Source: Treponema sp.
GTDB lineage: Bacteria > Spirochaetota > Spirochaetia > Treponematales > Breznakiellaceae
Direction of reading: 5' to 3'
NCBI GenBank assembly: GCA_009777535.1
Contig: WRLP01000001.1
Location: 111,631-175,630 of the forward strand
DNA length: 64,000 nucleotides
Shown here in pieces: positions 17,254-26,103 of the stretch (the first letter of the stretch is position 1; each line of letters starts with the position of its first letter). Both the position numbers and the translations under genes were made by a program. A model generated the notes under the pieces. The model made no database searches and was not told the origin of the DNA. It worked only from the letters and a program-made list of their open reading frames with translations.

Positions 17254-18726
17254 TCATCTTACCCTGCCGGAAATCAAGTTGGAAGCAGATGAAAAAGAAT
17301 AGCCCTGTTTTGTCAACTGGGGATAAAGCTCGCTTAATGCCGGCGCCAACTGCGGCGACCATGTGTGCCCTATCATTACAGCGCTTCCCCTGTCCCTTGC
17401 CCGTGTTAGGCCTTCCCTGATGTAATTTTCCATCGACGCCCTGCTCTGTTCGTTGTCAACAAAAATATCCCTCTCGCCGATTTTAATGCCAAGGCGCTTT
17501 GCGACAATGGGAGCGGCGGTTTCGTTTGTGGTTCTGGAATCCAGAAAAAACAACCCCTGTTCACGGCAAAAGGCCAGTACGGTTTCCATTGCAATTTCGT
17601 CCATCGTGATTTTCGAGCCCTGATGGTTATTGATACCCGCAACAGGTCCGATTTCAGAGATATTTCGCGCGAGAATCCCGCGGATTTCTTCGGCGCTCAT
17701 TCCCGAATAAATCGCCCCCGGCCCCGGATTTTGCCCACCAATGGCTTCCATGGGCTGGTGCAGGAATACTTCCTTGCCGGCGGCTCTTATCAGGCGGGCG
17801 GCTTCGGCCGAATGGGGCAGGCCGGGCAGGACGGCAATGGTCAAGGGGCCCGGGAATCTGAGAAAGGGCTCCAGTTCGTATAAATTGTTGCCCGCGTCGT
17901 CGATTATAAATACCAGGGTGCCAAGGTTTTCCGGCGGACGCTCGATGATGGCTGTAGTGGGCACTGCCCTGGGGACAGAGCTCGACGGGGTAGCAGGGGT
18001 AGCCCTGGGGACAGAGCTCGGCTGGGTAGCAGGCGCTGACCTGGGGACAGAGCTTGACGGGGCAGCAGGCGCTGACCTGGGGACAGAGCTCGGCTGGGCA
18101 GCTGGGGCTGCTGTAGGGATAGAGCTCGGCGGGGCAGCAGGCGCTGCTGTGGGGACAGAGCTTGGCGTGGGGACAGAGCTCGCCGGGGCAGCAGGCGCTG
18201 ACCTGGGGACAGAGCTTGACCTGGGGACAGAGCTCGCCGGGGCAGCAGGCGCTGACCTGGGGACAGAGCTTGACGTGGGGACGGAGCTCGGCGGGGTAGA
18301 AGGCGCCGTCGTGGGGACAGAGCTCGGCTGGGCAGTGGGCGCCGTCGTAGGGACAGAGCTCGGCGTGGCAGCAGGCGCTGACCTGGGGACAGAGCTTGAC
18401 GTGGGGACAGAGCTTGAAGGAGCGGCCGCGGTAACCTCTTGCGGAGGCGTTATTGCCTGCACCGGCAGGTCAATTTCCTGGGCAGGGGTTTCCCTTGTCA
18501 GTTTATTTACACTTGAATGGGTAATAATTACCGCAATTGATATCAGTGACGAAAAAAGTATTATCCCGCCAGCCAGAAAAAGCGCCAAAAGGCCGTCTCC
18601 GGTTCTTTTTTTCCGGGTTTTCTTAAAGGCAGGGCGGGGCTTGGGCTTTTTTTTCGCAGTTGAAGACGAAGCCTTGCCAATTTTCGTTGTTTTTTGCCTT
18701 TTTTGGGCTTTCTCAGTCTTTTTCAT
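17254..18726 (-). CDS. Divergent polysaccharide deacetylase (YibQ/DUF610 type) with a proline-rich linker
   Basis: 490 residues: a basic N-terminus rich in K, one transmembrane helix (LLALFLAGGIILFSSLISIA, about 49-68), a Ser/Val/Pro/Ala repeat linker (about 100-255, units SSVPxSAPAAP and SSSVPR), then the catalytic domain. This starts at GTLVFIIDDAGNN and includes HQPMEA, NNHQGSK, FFLDSRTT and MIGHTWSP, typical of the divergent NodB-like family. The layout suggests an enzyme anchored in the inner membrane that reaches into the periplasm. The linker varies in repeat number by nature. Substrate unknown. Confidence 0.85.
   Translation of the reverse strand: MKKTEKAQKRQKTTKIGKASSSTAKKKPKPRPAFKKTRKKRTGDGLLALFLAGGIILFSSLISIAVIITHSSVNKLTRETPAQEIDLPVQAITPPQEVTAAAPSSSVPTSSSVPRSAPAATPSSVPTTAPTAQPSSVPTTAPSTPPSSVPTSSSVPRSAPAAPASSVPRSSSVPRSAPAAPASSVPTPSSVPTAAPAAPPSSIPTAAPAAQPSSVPRSAPAAPSSSVPRSAPATQPSSVPRATPATPSSSVPRAVPTTAIIERPPENLGTLVFIIDDAGNNLYELEPFLRFPGPLTIAVLPGLPHSAEAARLIRAAGKEVFLHQPMEAIGGQNPGPGAIYSGMSAEEIRGILARNISEIGPVAGINNHQGSKITMDEIAMETVLAFCREQGLFFLDSRTTNETAAPIVAKRLGIKIGERDIFVDNEQSRASMENYIREGLTRARDRGSAVMIGHTWSPQLAPALSELYPQLTKQGYSFSSASNLISGRVR
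17957..18430. repeat. Minisatellite-like coding repeats of the proline-rich linker
   Basis: About 470 bp of imperfect 33-bp and 18-bp units, recognisable by CTGGGGACAGAGCT and GGGGCAGCAGGCGCTG on the plus strand. The units encode SSVP-AP motifs on the minus strand. Similar adjacent units make expansion or contraction likely. Confidence 0.85.
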
Positions 18727-18904
18727 GAAAGTTTGCTAATGTCCTTATACTTTATCGGCAGAAAGCCATTGCTTTTCCCAAACTATGGCAGCAGAAATAT
18801 ATGCCTAAGGATAATTCCTAGGGGGGGCAGGGGACTTAGACCGCACTGTCTGAAAGTCGAAGATATTTTTCCAGTTACAAATATTTTTTCATTTCAATAA
18901 ATAC

Positions 18905-18933
18905 TTGCAATATTTACATGTATTTATTATAAT
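18905..18933 (+). promoter_or_regulatory. Promoter of the second DUF4143 ATPase gene
   Basis: TTGCAA (18905-18910), a 17-bp spacer and TATAAT (18928-18933). GGAG at 18941 precedes the ATG at 18954, so this copy, unlike the one at 3421, has a ribosome site. Confidence 0.7.
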
Positions 18934-18953
18934 AAAAAAAGGAGAATTTTACA

Positions 18954-20159
18954 ATGGATAAACTGATAAATCGAAAATCATACATGGATCAGCTTGACAT
19001 GTGGCGTGACGAGAAAATGATAAAAGTCATTACCGGTGTCCGCAGATGCGGCAAGTCGACATTGTTTGAATTATATATCGAGCAGCTTAAGGCCGACGGT
19101 GTTTCCAATGACCAAATTATATCTGTCAATCTGGAAGATGAAGATTTTTCCGATCTTCTAGACTATAAAAAACTGCACGATTATGTAAAAGCCCGCAGCA
19201 TTAAAGATAAATTGATGTATGTTTTTATTGATGAAATACAAAACTGCAGGAATTATGAAAAGGCCGTTTCGAGTCTTTATCTAAAAAAGAATCTGGATAT
19301 GTACCTAACTGGTTCAAACGCATATATGCTTTCGGGCGAACTTGCTACCAAACTCGCCGGCCGTTATATAGAAATTGATATGCTTCCCCTTTCCTTTGTT
19401 GAATTTGGCGATTTAATAAAAATCCCTGATAAACATGAGCGCTTTAATCAGTATCTAAACATGGGTGCGTTTCCTTACGCCGCCCGCCTTGTGGATAATT
19501 CATTGGCGCACAGCCAGTATTTGGAAGGGATTTACAACACTGTTCTGGTCAAAGATGTCATAACAAATAAAGATCTAAAAAATGCAACACTGGTAAAATC
19601 AATAACAAGTTTTCTGGCCAGTAACATAGGAAGTCCGGTTTCTGCAAAGAAAATTGCCGATACGCTCAGTTCAAGCGGCCGCCCGACAGGTTCAGCTACG
19701 GTCGAAACTTATTTGGAAGCGCTGACCGACGCATACCTTTTTTATAAAGTTAACAGGTATGATATTAAGGGGAAAATGCACCTGAAGTCCGAAAGCAAAT
19801 ATTATATCTGCGATACAGGTTTGCGAAACATGATACTGGGAGCAAAAAACAGGGACATTGGACATCAGCTTGAAAATATCGTTTTTTTAGAGCTTTTAAG
19901 GCGCGGATATACCATCAATATTGGTAAATCGGGACGAGGTACAGAGATTGATTTTATCGCCGTTCGTGATAAAAAAACCGAATATTATCAGGTTTCAGCA
20001 TCAGTGTTAGACGATAGCACCCTGGAACGTGAACTTAGTTCGTTCAAGCAGATTGAGGATAATTACCCGAAATATCTTCTTACATTGGACGATTTCTCAA
20101 TCGATCACAAGGGCATACAGCAGGTCAGTCTAATTGACTGGTTGTCTGCTGTTTCCTGA
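18954..20159 (+). CDS. AAA-type P-loop ATPase, DUF4143 family, second copy
   Basis: 401 residues. Walker A GVRRCGKST (about 28-36), Walker B LMYVFIDEIQNC (about 88-99), a sensor-like MYLTGSNAYML, and a C-terminal DUF4143 with YICDTGLRNMILG, ENIVFLELLRRGY and a nuclease-like GTEIDFIAV. It is only distantly similar to the protein at 3421 (GARQIGKT there), so it is not a recent duplicate. Function in the family is unknown. It converges on the COG2403-type gene with an 18-bp gap. Confidence 0.85.
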   Translation: MDKLINRKSYMDQLDMWRDEKMIKVITGVRRCGKSTLFELYIEQLKADGVSNDQIISVNLEDEDFSDLLDYKKLHDYVKARSIKDKLMYVFIDEIQNCRNYEKAVSSLYLKKNLDMYLTGSNAYMLSGELATKLAGRYIEIDMLPLSFVEFGDLIKIPDKHERFNQYLNMGAFPYAARLVDNSLAHSQYLEGIYNTVLVKDVITNKDLKNATLVKSITSFLASNIGSPVSAKKIADTLSSSGRPTGSATVETYLEALTDAYLFYKVNRYDIKGKMHLKSESKYYICDTGLRNMILGAKNRDIGHQLENIVFLELLRRGYTINIGKSGRGTEIDFIAVRDKKTEYYQVSASVLDDSTLERELSSFKQIEDNYPKYLLTLDDFSIDHKGIQQVSLIDWLSAVS

Positions 20160-20177
20160 TTGCATGCCCCCTGTGCT

Positions 20178-21509
20178 TTACCTTTTACCTATAAACTTTT
20201 CCAATACATCGTCCATGTTCGGGCGGCCGATTTCCTGCAGGCTGTACTCCACCCGTGTGCAGGGTTTGTTTATCTTTATTACGCGCTGCAGGTCTATCGG
20301 CGTGGCAATAATTACCGAATCGCAGTCGGTTTTCTCGATGGTGGCGGCTAAATCCTTCATCTGCTGTTCACCATAGCCCATGGCCGGAAGCAGCCTGCCG
20401 ATATTGGGATAGGTGCGGAAGGTTTCGACTAACTTGCCTGCCAAATAGGGGCGCGGGTCGATTATTTCGGCCGCCCCAAAGCGCCTGGCTGCCACAATGC
20501 CGGCTCCTATTTTCATTTCGCCGTGGGTAAGTGTCGGGCCGTCTTCGATAACCAGCACGCGCTTGCCGCGGATTACTTCGGGTTTGTCTACGCTAATGGT
20601 CGATGCGGCATCTACAACTGTCGCCCTTGGGTTTATCTTTTCTATGTTATTTCTGACTGTCTGAATATCATCAAAACCGGCGCTGTCTATTTTATTTATC
20701 ACAACCACGTCGGCCAGGCGCAGTGTAATTTCACCAGGATAATAAGAAAGCTCATGTCCCGGCCTGTGCGGATCAACTACTGTTACCATTAAATCGGGTT
20801 TGTAAAACGGGAAATCATTGTTTCCCCCGTCCCACAGTATCACATCACAGCCCTTGGGATCATTTTCTGCGGCGCGGAGGATCGCCTCGTAGTCAACGCC
20901 GGCATAGATAACATTTCCGCGTGTTATGTGCGGCTCGTATTCTTCCATTTCTTCGATGGTGCATTTATGCTTTTCCAGATCCTCAATGGCGGCGAAGCGC
21001 TGTACTTTCTGGGCAACAAGGTCGCCATAGGGCATTGGGTGGCGGATTGCTATCACTTTTAAGTTTTTTGCCATCAGCGCTTCGGCGATGCGGCGCGATG
21101 TCTGGCTCTTTCCGCAGCCTGTTCTGATAGCGCCTACAGCGATTACGGGCTTGGTGCTTTTAATCATTGTGTTTTTGTGCCCAAGCAGCGAAAAATCGGC
21201 GCCGGCGGCATTTACCATCGCACCGATACCCATTACTGTCGAATATGTTACATCGCTGTATGAAAAGACACATTCGTCCGCATCCAGTTCTTTGATGAGC
21301 CGTTCTAAATCGTTCTGCTCGTAGATTGGTATGCCCTTAAGGTATAAAGACCCGGCCAGCTCTGCCGGGTACTTTCTGCCGGCTATGTCTGGTATTTGAG
21401 CTGCGGTGAAAGCAACAACCGAATAATTTTCGTTGCTGCGATAGTAAGTGTTAAAATTGTGGAAGTCCCGTCCTGCGGCTCCGATGATAATAATTTTTCG
21501 TGGTGTCAT
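20178..21509 (-). CDS. COG2403-type P-loop protein (cyclic 2,3-diphosphoglycerate synthetase-like)
   Basis: 443 residues from MTPRKIIIIGAAGRDFHNFN, with GGAG eight bases upstream. The open frame runs 32 codons further but crosses the divergent promoter region. It has an N-terminal Rossmann-like IIIGAAGRDFHNFN, a central P-loop GAIRTGCGKSQTS (about 130-142), WDGGNNDFPF and VVINKID. These are features of the COG2403 GTPase family, which includes archaeal cyclic 2,3-bisphosphoglycerate synthetase. In bacteria its role is unclear. It is divergent from the Fe-S hydro-lyase genes, sharing a 40-bp promoter space. Confidence 0.78.
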   Translation of the reverse strand: MTPRKIIIIGAAGRDFHNFNTYYRSNENYSVVAFTAAQIPDIAGRKYPAELAGSLYLKGIPIYEQNDLERLIKELDADECVFSYSDVTYSTVMGIGAMVNAAGADFSLLGHKNTMIKSTKPVIAVGAIRTGCGKSQTSRRIAEALMAKNLKVIAIRHPMPYGDLVAQKVQRFAAIEDLEKHKCTIEEMEEYEPHITRGNVIYAGVDYEAILRAAENDPKGCDVILWDGGNNDFPFYKPDLMVTVVDPHRPGHELSYYPGEITLRLADVVVINKIDSAGFDDIQTVRNNIEKINPRATVVDAASTISVDKPEVIRGKRVLVIEDGPTLTHGEMKIGAGIVAARRFGAAEIIDPRPYLAGKLVETFRTYPNIGRLLPAMGYGEQQMKDLAATIEKTDCDSVIIATPIDLQRVIKINKPCTRVEYSLQEIGRPNMDDVLEKFIGKR

Positions 21510-21549
21510 AATATCTTCTCCTGTGTTATTATATATCAACTTTAGGAAT

Positions 21550-22452
21550 ATGGAAAATAGCCCCGGTACAAAAGAACAATTCATTTCCATAATTGAAAAA
21601 TTCATCGCCTTGGCCTGTGTCCGCCTACCCGATGACGTATACGGGCGGTTACAACAAATGCGGGATAGTGAGGATTCTCCGGTACAAAGGGCAATCTACG
21701 ACAGCTATTTTGATAATTTGCAGAAGGCCCGTGAACTTGGGCGGCCATGCTGTCAGGATACGGGGCTGCCGCATTTTTATATAAAAGCCGGAACTTCTTT
21801 TCCGTATCTGGATATTACCGCCGCAGTCCTTGCCGAGGCGGTGCGCCGGGCGACAAAAAGTGTACCGTTAAGGCCGAATGCGGTTAATTATTTTGATGAA
21901 AAAAATTCAGGCGACAATACTGCGGAACGTATCCCCTGGATTCACTGGGACATTGAGCCTGATTCGTCCGAAATGGAAATAACCCTGTACCTTTCCGGCG
22001 CAGGCTGCTCCCTGCCCGGAGCGGCAAAGGTCTTTAAGCCCTCGGACGGGTACGAAGCTATAGTCCCCTTTGTGTTTGATGTTGTAACCGGCGCTGGCGT
22101 AAACGCATGTCCGCCGCTGATTGTCGGAATCGGCCTGGGGCACAATGTAGAAAACGCCGCAGTCCTTTCAAAAAAAGCCTGCCTAAGGCAATTGGGTACC
22201 TGCCACCGCCATCCCCGGGGGGCGGAACTTGAGCGGCTTATTCTGGACGGTCTTAACGGCCTTGGAATGGGCGCCCAGGGGCTTCGCGGCAATCAGGCGG
22301 CAATGGCTGTGCATATCGAAACATCCGGCAGGCACATTGCCACAATTTCCTGCGCCGTAAATATTTCGTGTTATATACACAGGCGCGGCGTTATCCGCCT
22401 GGCAAGCGATCTTTCATATACGATGCCCTTATATCAGGGGGCTTCGCTGTGA
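21550..22452 (+). CDS. ttdA: Fe-S hydro-lyase alpha subunit (L(+)-tartrate dehydratase/class I fumarase, TtdA type)
   Basis: A 300-residue class I hydro-lyase N-terminal subunit. It follows the TtdA pattern: RLPDDVYGRL, RPCCQDTGLPHF (cluster cysteine), PLRPNAV, WDIEPDSSE, GAGCSLPG, VNACPPLIVGIG and HIETSGRH. Three cysteines (CQDTG, GAGC, NACPP) should ligate a 4Fe-4S cluster. It dehydrates tartrate to oxaloacetate or interconverts fumarate and malate. The two cannot be told apart by eye, though the sequence reads close to TtdA. It overlaps the beta subunit at GTGA. Confidence 0.85.
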   Translation: MENSPGTKEQFISIIEKFIALACVRLPDDVYGRLQQMRDSEDSPVQRAIYDSYFDNLQKARELGRPCCQDTGLPHFYIKAGTSFPYLDITAAVLAEAVRRATKSVPLRPNAVNYFDEKNSGDNTAERIPWIHWDIEPDSSEMEITLYLSGAGCSLPGAAKVFKPSDGYEAIVPFVFDVVTGAGVNACPPLIVGIGLGHNVENAAVLSKKACLRQLGTCHRHPRGAELERLILDGLNGLGMGAQGLRGNQAAMAVHIETSGRHIATISCAVNISCYIHRRGVIRLASDLSYTMPLYQGASL

Positions 22453-23051
22453 TAAAGACCATTAACACCCCGCTTTGTGATGAAGTAATCCGCGGTTTAA
22501 AAATTGGCGACATCGTGTACCTGAACGGAAAGCTGGCAACCGGAAGGGATGAGGTATTCAGCAGAGTTGCACGGGGTACACAGTGCCCCTGCAATTTATC
22601 AGGCGGCGTTATTTTCCATGCCGGACCCATCGTAAGGGAAAGCGGCGAATATCCCGGGCGGCACGAGCTTGTTTCGATAGGGCCGACAACGTCCATACGC
22701 ATGGAAAAATGGGCGGGGGATTTTATCGAAAAAACCGGAGTAAAATTGATGATAGGCAAGGGCGGCATGGGAGGGAAAACAGCCGAAGCCTGCCGGAAAT
22801 ACGGGGCGCTTCACTGTGTTTACCCTGGGGGCTGCGCGGCGCTTGGGGCGGCCCAGGTAACAGGGATCGAAAATGTCTTTTGGCGCGAGCTGGGCATGGG
22901 CGAATGTATATGGGTAATGGAAGTAAGCGCTTTCGGCCCCCTGATTGTAAGTATCGATACCCAGGGAAACAATCTGTTTGCCGAAAACGCCGCCCATTAC
23001 ACATCACGCAGGGAAGCCTGCATGGCGCCCGTTGTCAGTTATCTTTGTTAA
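22449..23051 (+). CDS. ttdB: Fe-S hydro-lyase beta subunit (TtdB/fumarase C-terminal type)
   Basis: 200 residues starting at GTG, coupled to the alpha stop. Conserved beta motifs: GDIVYLNGKL, IFHAGPIV, GPTTSIRME, TGVKLMIGKGGMG, YPGGCAAL, WRELGMGE and FGPLIVSIDTQGNNL. It completes the active site with the alpha subunit. Its last 17 bases overlap the convergent histidine kinase gene, so no terminator separates them. Confidence 0.87.
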   Translation: MIKTINTPLCDEVIRGLKIGDIVYLNGKLATGRDEVFSRVARGTQCPCNLSGGVIFHAGPIVRESGEYPGRHELVSIGPTTSIRMEKWAGDFIEKTGVKLMIGKGGMGGKTAEACRKYGALHCVYPGGCAALGAAQVTGIENVFWRELGMGECIWVMEVSAFGPLIVSIDTQGNNLFAENAAHYTSRREACMAPVVSYLC

Positions 23052-25263
23052 GAAGATATTTTTTCAGCCTCTTAAAAAGTTCTTCAAAATCCACCGGCTT
23101 GCCCAAATGATCGTTCATTCCCCTGGCAAGACATTTTTCGATATCATCCTTAAATACATTCGCCGTCATGGCGACTATAGGAACATTTTTCCCCTTGTTG
23201 TTCAACGCGCGAATTTTGGTTGTTGTTTCATAACCGTCCATTTCGGGCATATGAATGTCCATTAATATCATCTCGTATTTTTCCGGATTTTCACCGAACA
23301 GATCGTATGCCGTTTTTCCGTTATCTGCAAAATCAATAGTTACGCCTGTTTCTTCCAGTATTGAAAGAATTATTTCCCGGTTTATTTCCACATCTTCCGC
23401 GACAAGAATGGAATGACCTGTAAAAATATTTTCGATACTGTCTTCGGTTTTTTCAGTGCTGGTTTTGCCGGTTTCTGCCAGCAAGCGTTCTATGGTTTCC
23501 GTTATTACGGTTGAAAAAAGAGGCTTGGGAATAAAGCAGTCGACGCCGGCATCTTTGGCCTCTTCTTCAATAATGTCCCACTCCGAGGCGGAAATCATTA
23601 TTACGCATATTTTTTTATCGAAACGCTCTTTTATTTTCTTGCATAACTCCGTGCCGCTCATATTCGGCATCTTCCAGTCGATAAAAGCAATGTCGAACAG
23701 CGGCTCCTCCGATTTTTCCATAAGTTTGCAGGCCTGTATGCCGTCTTCGGCGGTGGTGCACTGCATTTTATTTTGTTCCGCGTATTGCATAAAGTACTCA
23801 AGGACTTCCCTTGAATCGTCTACCACAAGGATTCGCAGTTTTTCCCACGCTATTTTTCCCGTAACTTTATTCTGTACCGGTTTTCCCTGTTCAAATGACA
23901 GTTCAAAAGCAAATGTAGAGCCCTTGCCCGGCTCGGATTTTATCCATATCTCGCCGCCCATAAGTTCCACGATGTTTTTTGTAATTGACAAGCCAAGGCC
24001 TGTACCGCCAAAACGCCGGGAAATGCTCCCGTCTGCCTGTTCAAAGGGGGAGAAAAGATGCTCTCTCTGTTCCTCCGTTATGCCAATTCCCGAATCGATT
24101 ACATTAAAAAGAATTGTACAGCGCCTGTCGCTGTTTTCTGCCATTTGAACGGACAGGGTAATGTTTCCTTCCTCCGGGGTAAATTTAATCGCGTTAGACA
24201 GTAAATTGGTCAGTACCTGAGCCAGGCGCTGTTCATCAGCGACAATTCTGCGGGGAATGGAAGGGTCGAGTTTTATATGCAATGTCTGGTGCTTTTCATT
24301 CGCCTTAAAGCCAAACATATCCGTTACGCGCTTTATCATTCTGATAAAATCAAATTCCATCGTTGAAAGTTCAAATTTGCCGGCCTCAATTTTTGACATG
24401 TCAAGAATATCATTTATAACTCCCAGCAGATGCAGGGAAGCCTCGTTGATTTTATTAAGGCAGTATTCCATTTTGTCTTGATCATTTGAGTTCCTGGCGA
24501 TGGTGGTCATTCCTATAACGGCGTTCAGGGGAGTGCGCATTTCATGGCTCATGCGCGAAAGGAAATATGTTTTTGCCTGGTTGGAAATTTCTGCCTGTTC
24601 CTTGGATAGAACAAGAATTTTTTCAGCCTCGGCCCTTATAAGCAGACTGGCTACGGCATCAGCTGCAAGTTTTAAAATCTGGGAATCGCTTTTTATCAGA
24701 CTGTGTTCATCATTGTACTGTTCTATTCCGAGAATTCCCCAGAATTTACCATATATGTTAACAGGCACATAAACAGCGCCTTTCAGGCCGGTTAACCCCA
24801 TGGTTTGCATAATTCTAATACTGTCTTCCGATTTATCACAGGTAAGGCAGACATCTCCGGTGATTACAAAGGTGTCGTAAAAAATATTTCCGCTGACAAA
24901 ATTAATCTTAAGGCCGGTAAGCGGTTTAAGTTTTTGTTTGGGATCGCTCCATTCGTGGTCGATTGTTAAAGTTTGTGTTTCACGGTTGATGCATGAAAGG
25001 GTTGCCCTGCCGGCTTTCATGGACATGACCAGCATCATAAGGGCGTTGCGGATAAGCACCCCGGGCTCTTCCAGGGATATAAAACTTTGTGTAAGGGAGA
25101 CAAGCAATTCCTGCTGAAGCAGACGGCTTTCCAGCGCCTCAATCCTGGCCTGACTGGTACGGGAATGCATAATCTGAGAGCTGAAATGCCTTCGTGAAAG
25201 ATATAAAACCAGCGCCGCAATTACCGCGCAAAGACAGATTATCGCCGAAATTACGATATTCAA
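23035..25263 (-). CDS. Hybrid sensor histidine kinase: GAF, HisKA, HATPase, two receiver domains
   Basis: 742 residues: an N-terminal membrane helix (about 3-20), a short coiled coil, a GAF-like sensor (about 60-215), a dimerisation/phosphoacceptor helix SRMSHEMRTPLNAVIG (H about 240), an ATPase with N, G1 and G2 boxes (LLSNAIKF, GIGITEEQ, FGGTGLGLSI), then two receivers with phospho-Asp in AFIDWKMPNMSG and ILMDIHMPEMDGYE. There is no HPt domain, so an external HPt is expected. The GAF domain lies after the single helix, so it probably senses a cytoplasmic signal. GGGAG precedes the ATG. Confidence 0.92.
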   Translation of the reverse strand: MNIVISAIICLCAVIAALVLYLSRRHFSSQIMHSRTSQARIEALESRLLQQELLVSLTQSFISLEEPGVLIRNALMMLVMSMKAGRATLSCINRETQTLTIDHEWSDPKQKLKPLTGLKINFVSGNIFYDTFVITGDVCLTCDKSEDSIRIMQTMGLTGLKGAVYVPVNIYGKFWGILGIEQYNDEHSLIKSDSQILKLAADAVASLLIRAEAEKILVLSKEQAEISNQAKTYFLSRMSHEMRTPLNAVIGMTTIARNSNDQDKMEYCLNKINEASLHLLGVINDILDMSKIEAGKFELSTMEFDFIRMIKRVTDMFGFKANEKHQTLHIKLDPSIPRRIVADEQRLAQVLTNLLSNAIKFTPEEGNITLSVQMAENSDRRCTILFNVIDSGIGITEEQREHLFSPFEQADGSISRRFGGTGLGLSITKNIVELMGGEIWIKSEPGKGSTFAFELSFEQGKPVQNKVTGKIAWEKLRILVVDDSREVLEYFMQYAEQNKMQCTTAEDGIQACKLMEKSEEPLFDIAFIDWKMPNMSGTELCKKIKERFDKKICVIMISASEWDIIEEEAKDAGVDCFIPKPLFSTVITETIERLLAETGKTSTEKTEDSIENIFTGHSILVAEDVEINREIILSILEETGVTIDFADNGKTAYDLFGENPEKYEMILMDIHMPEMDGYETTTKIRALNNKGKNVPIVAMTANVFKDDIEKCLARGMNDHLGKPVDFEELFKRLKKYLLNKDN

Positions 25264-25314
25264 AGTAAAAAGCTCCCTTAAAACATGTAAAACACTATAC
25301 CCAAATTTTCATTA

Positions 25315-25326
25315 ATTGTATACAAT
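25315..25326. promoter_or_regulatory. 12-bp palindrome in the histidine kinase/mla divergent region
   Basis: ATTGTATACAAT is perfectly symmetric. Its right half (TACAAT, 25321-25326) is a good -10 box ending six bases before the mlaE GTG start, so it may be part of a leaderless mla promoter, an operator, or both. No good -35 box is seen. Confidence 0.35.
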
Positions 25327-25332
25327 AAATTT

Positions 25333-26103
25333 GTGAAGAATTCTTCAGCCGGCATAAGATTATTATTCTATAACCTGGGTTTTTTTACACGAACCTTGCG
25401 CGGAGTGGGCTTTTTTATCAAGAGCGGACAGGCATCGTATAGAATCCTTACGATGCAGATATTCTTCACATTTGTACAGGCCATTGGGATTACAACTCTT
25501 TTGGCATTGGGAATTGGCGCGGCGGTTAACGCAATCGGTGTTCCCATGCTGGCCAGCATCTCCCAGCAGGAGCTGATATATTCAATCCTCATAATTATTA
25601 TTACAAGGGAACTGGGGCCGCTGCTGACGGCTTTCATCGTAATTGCCCGCTCGGCTACGGCAATCGCCACCGAAATCGCGGGAATGGTGATCTCCCATGA
25701 GGTCGAGGCCTATGTATCCGTGGGAGTCGACCCGATAGAGCACCTTGCCGTACCCCGCTTTTTGGGAGTTACAATTTCATTGGTACTGTTAAATATTTAT
25801 TTTTCGGTTTTCGGCCTTGCCGGCTCCTTTGCTGTAGCCCAGATATTCAACGCGATGCCGGTGGACTATTATTTCAGTAATTTGCTGCAATACCTGGTTA
25901 TTCAGGACGTACTTATTTCGATCATCAAAAGTATTGCATTCGGCGCAATTATTTCAATCGGCGCCGTAATCGAGGGGCTTTCCGTAGAGCGCGCCAGTAC
26001 CGAAGTTCCGGTAGCCGGGTTAAGGGCGGTCAGCAATGCGTTCGCCGGCTGTATTGTAGTTGGTATTGTTTTATCAGTATTATACTATATTGTGATGGTG
26101 TGA
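25333..26103 (+). CDS. mlaE: MlaE-type lipid ABC transporter permease
   Basis: 256 residues, about six hydrophobic segments, with family motifs ITRELGPLLTAFIVIARSATAIATEIAGMV and VGVDPIEHLAVPR in the middle. With MlaF and MlaD it forms the inner-membrane complex that moves phospholipids between membranes in diderm bacteria. The start is GTG without a ribosome site. The stop overlaps the mlaF start. Confidence 0.9.
   Translation: MKNSSAGIRLLFYNLGFFTRTLRGVGFFIKSGQASYRILTMQIFFTFVQAIGITTLLALGIGAAVNAIGVPMLASISQQELIYSILIIIITRELGPLLTAFIVIARSATAIATEIAGMVISHEVEAYVSVGVDPIEHLAVPRFLGVTISLVLLNIYFSVFGLAGSFAVAQIFNAMPVDYYFSNLLQYLVIQDVLISIIKSIAFGAIISIGAVIEGLSVERASTEVPVAGLRAVSNAFAGCIVVGIVLSVLYYIVMV

Noticed and set aside
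17957-18430. Possible CRISPR-like array because of regular repeats
   Set aside because: Units are in frame, lack unique spacers of constant length and encode a proline-rich linker.
17741-18739. 332-codon plus-strand frame opposite the deacetylase gene
   Set aside because: It is a shadow of the repeat-coded linker. The minus frame has a family domain, a membrane helix and an operon partner.
18740-18953. Possible riboswitch or structured RNA upstream of the second DUF4143 gene
   Set aside because: Only short imperfect stems (such as CCTAAGGA/TTCCTAGG) are visible, with no match to a known class by eye.
22391-23007. Minus-strand frames opposite the hydro-lyase genes
   Set aside because: They are shadows. 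The plus frames carry all the conserved Fe-S hydro-lyase motifs.
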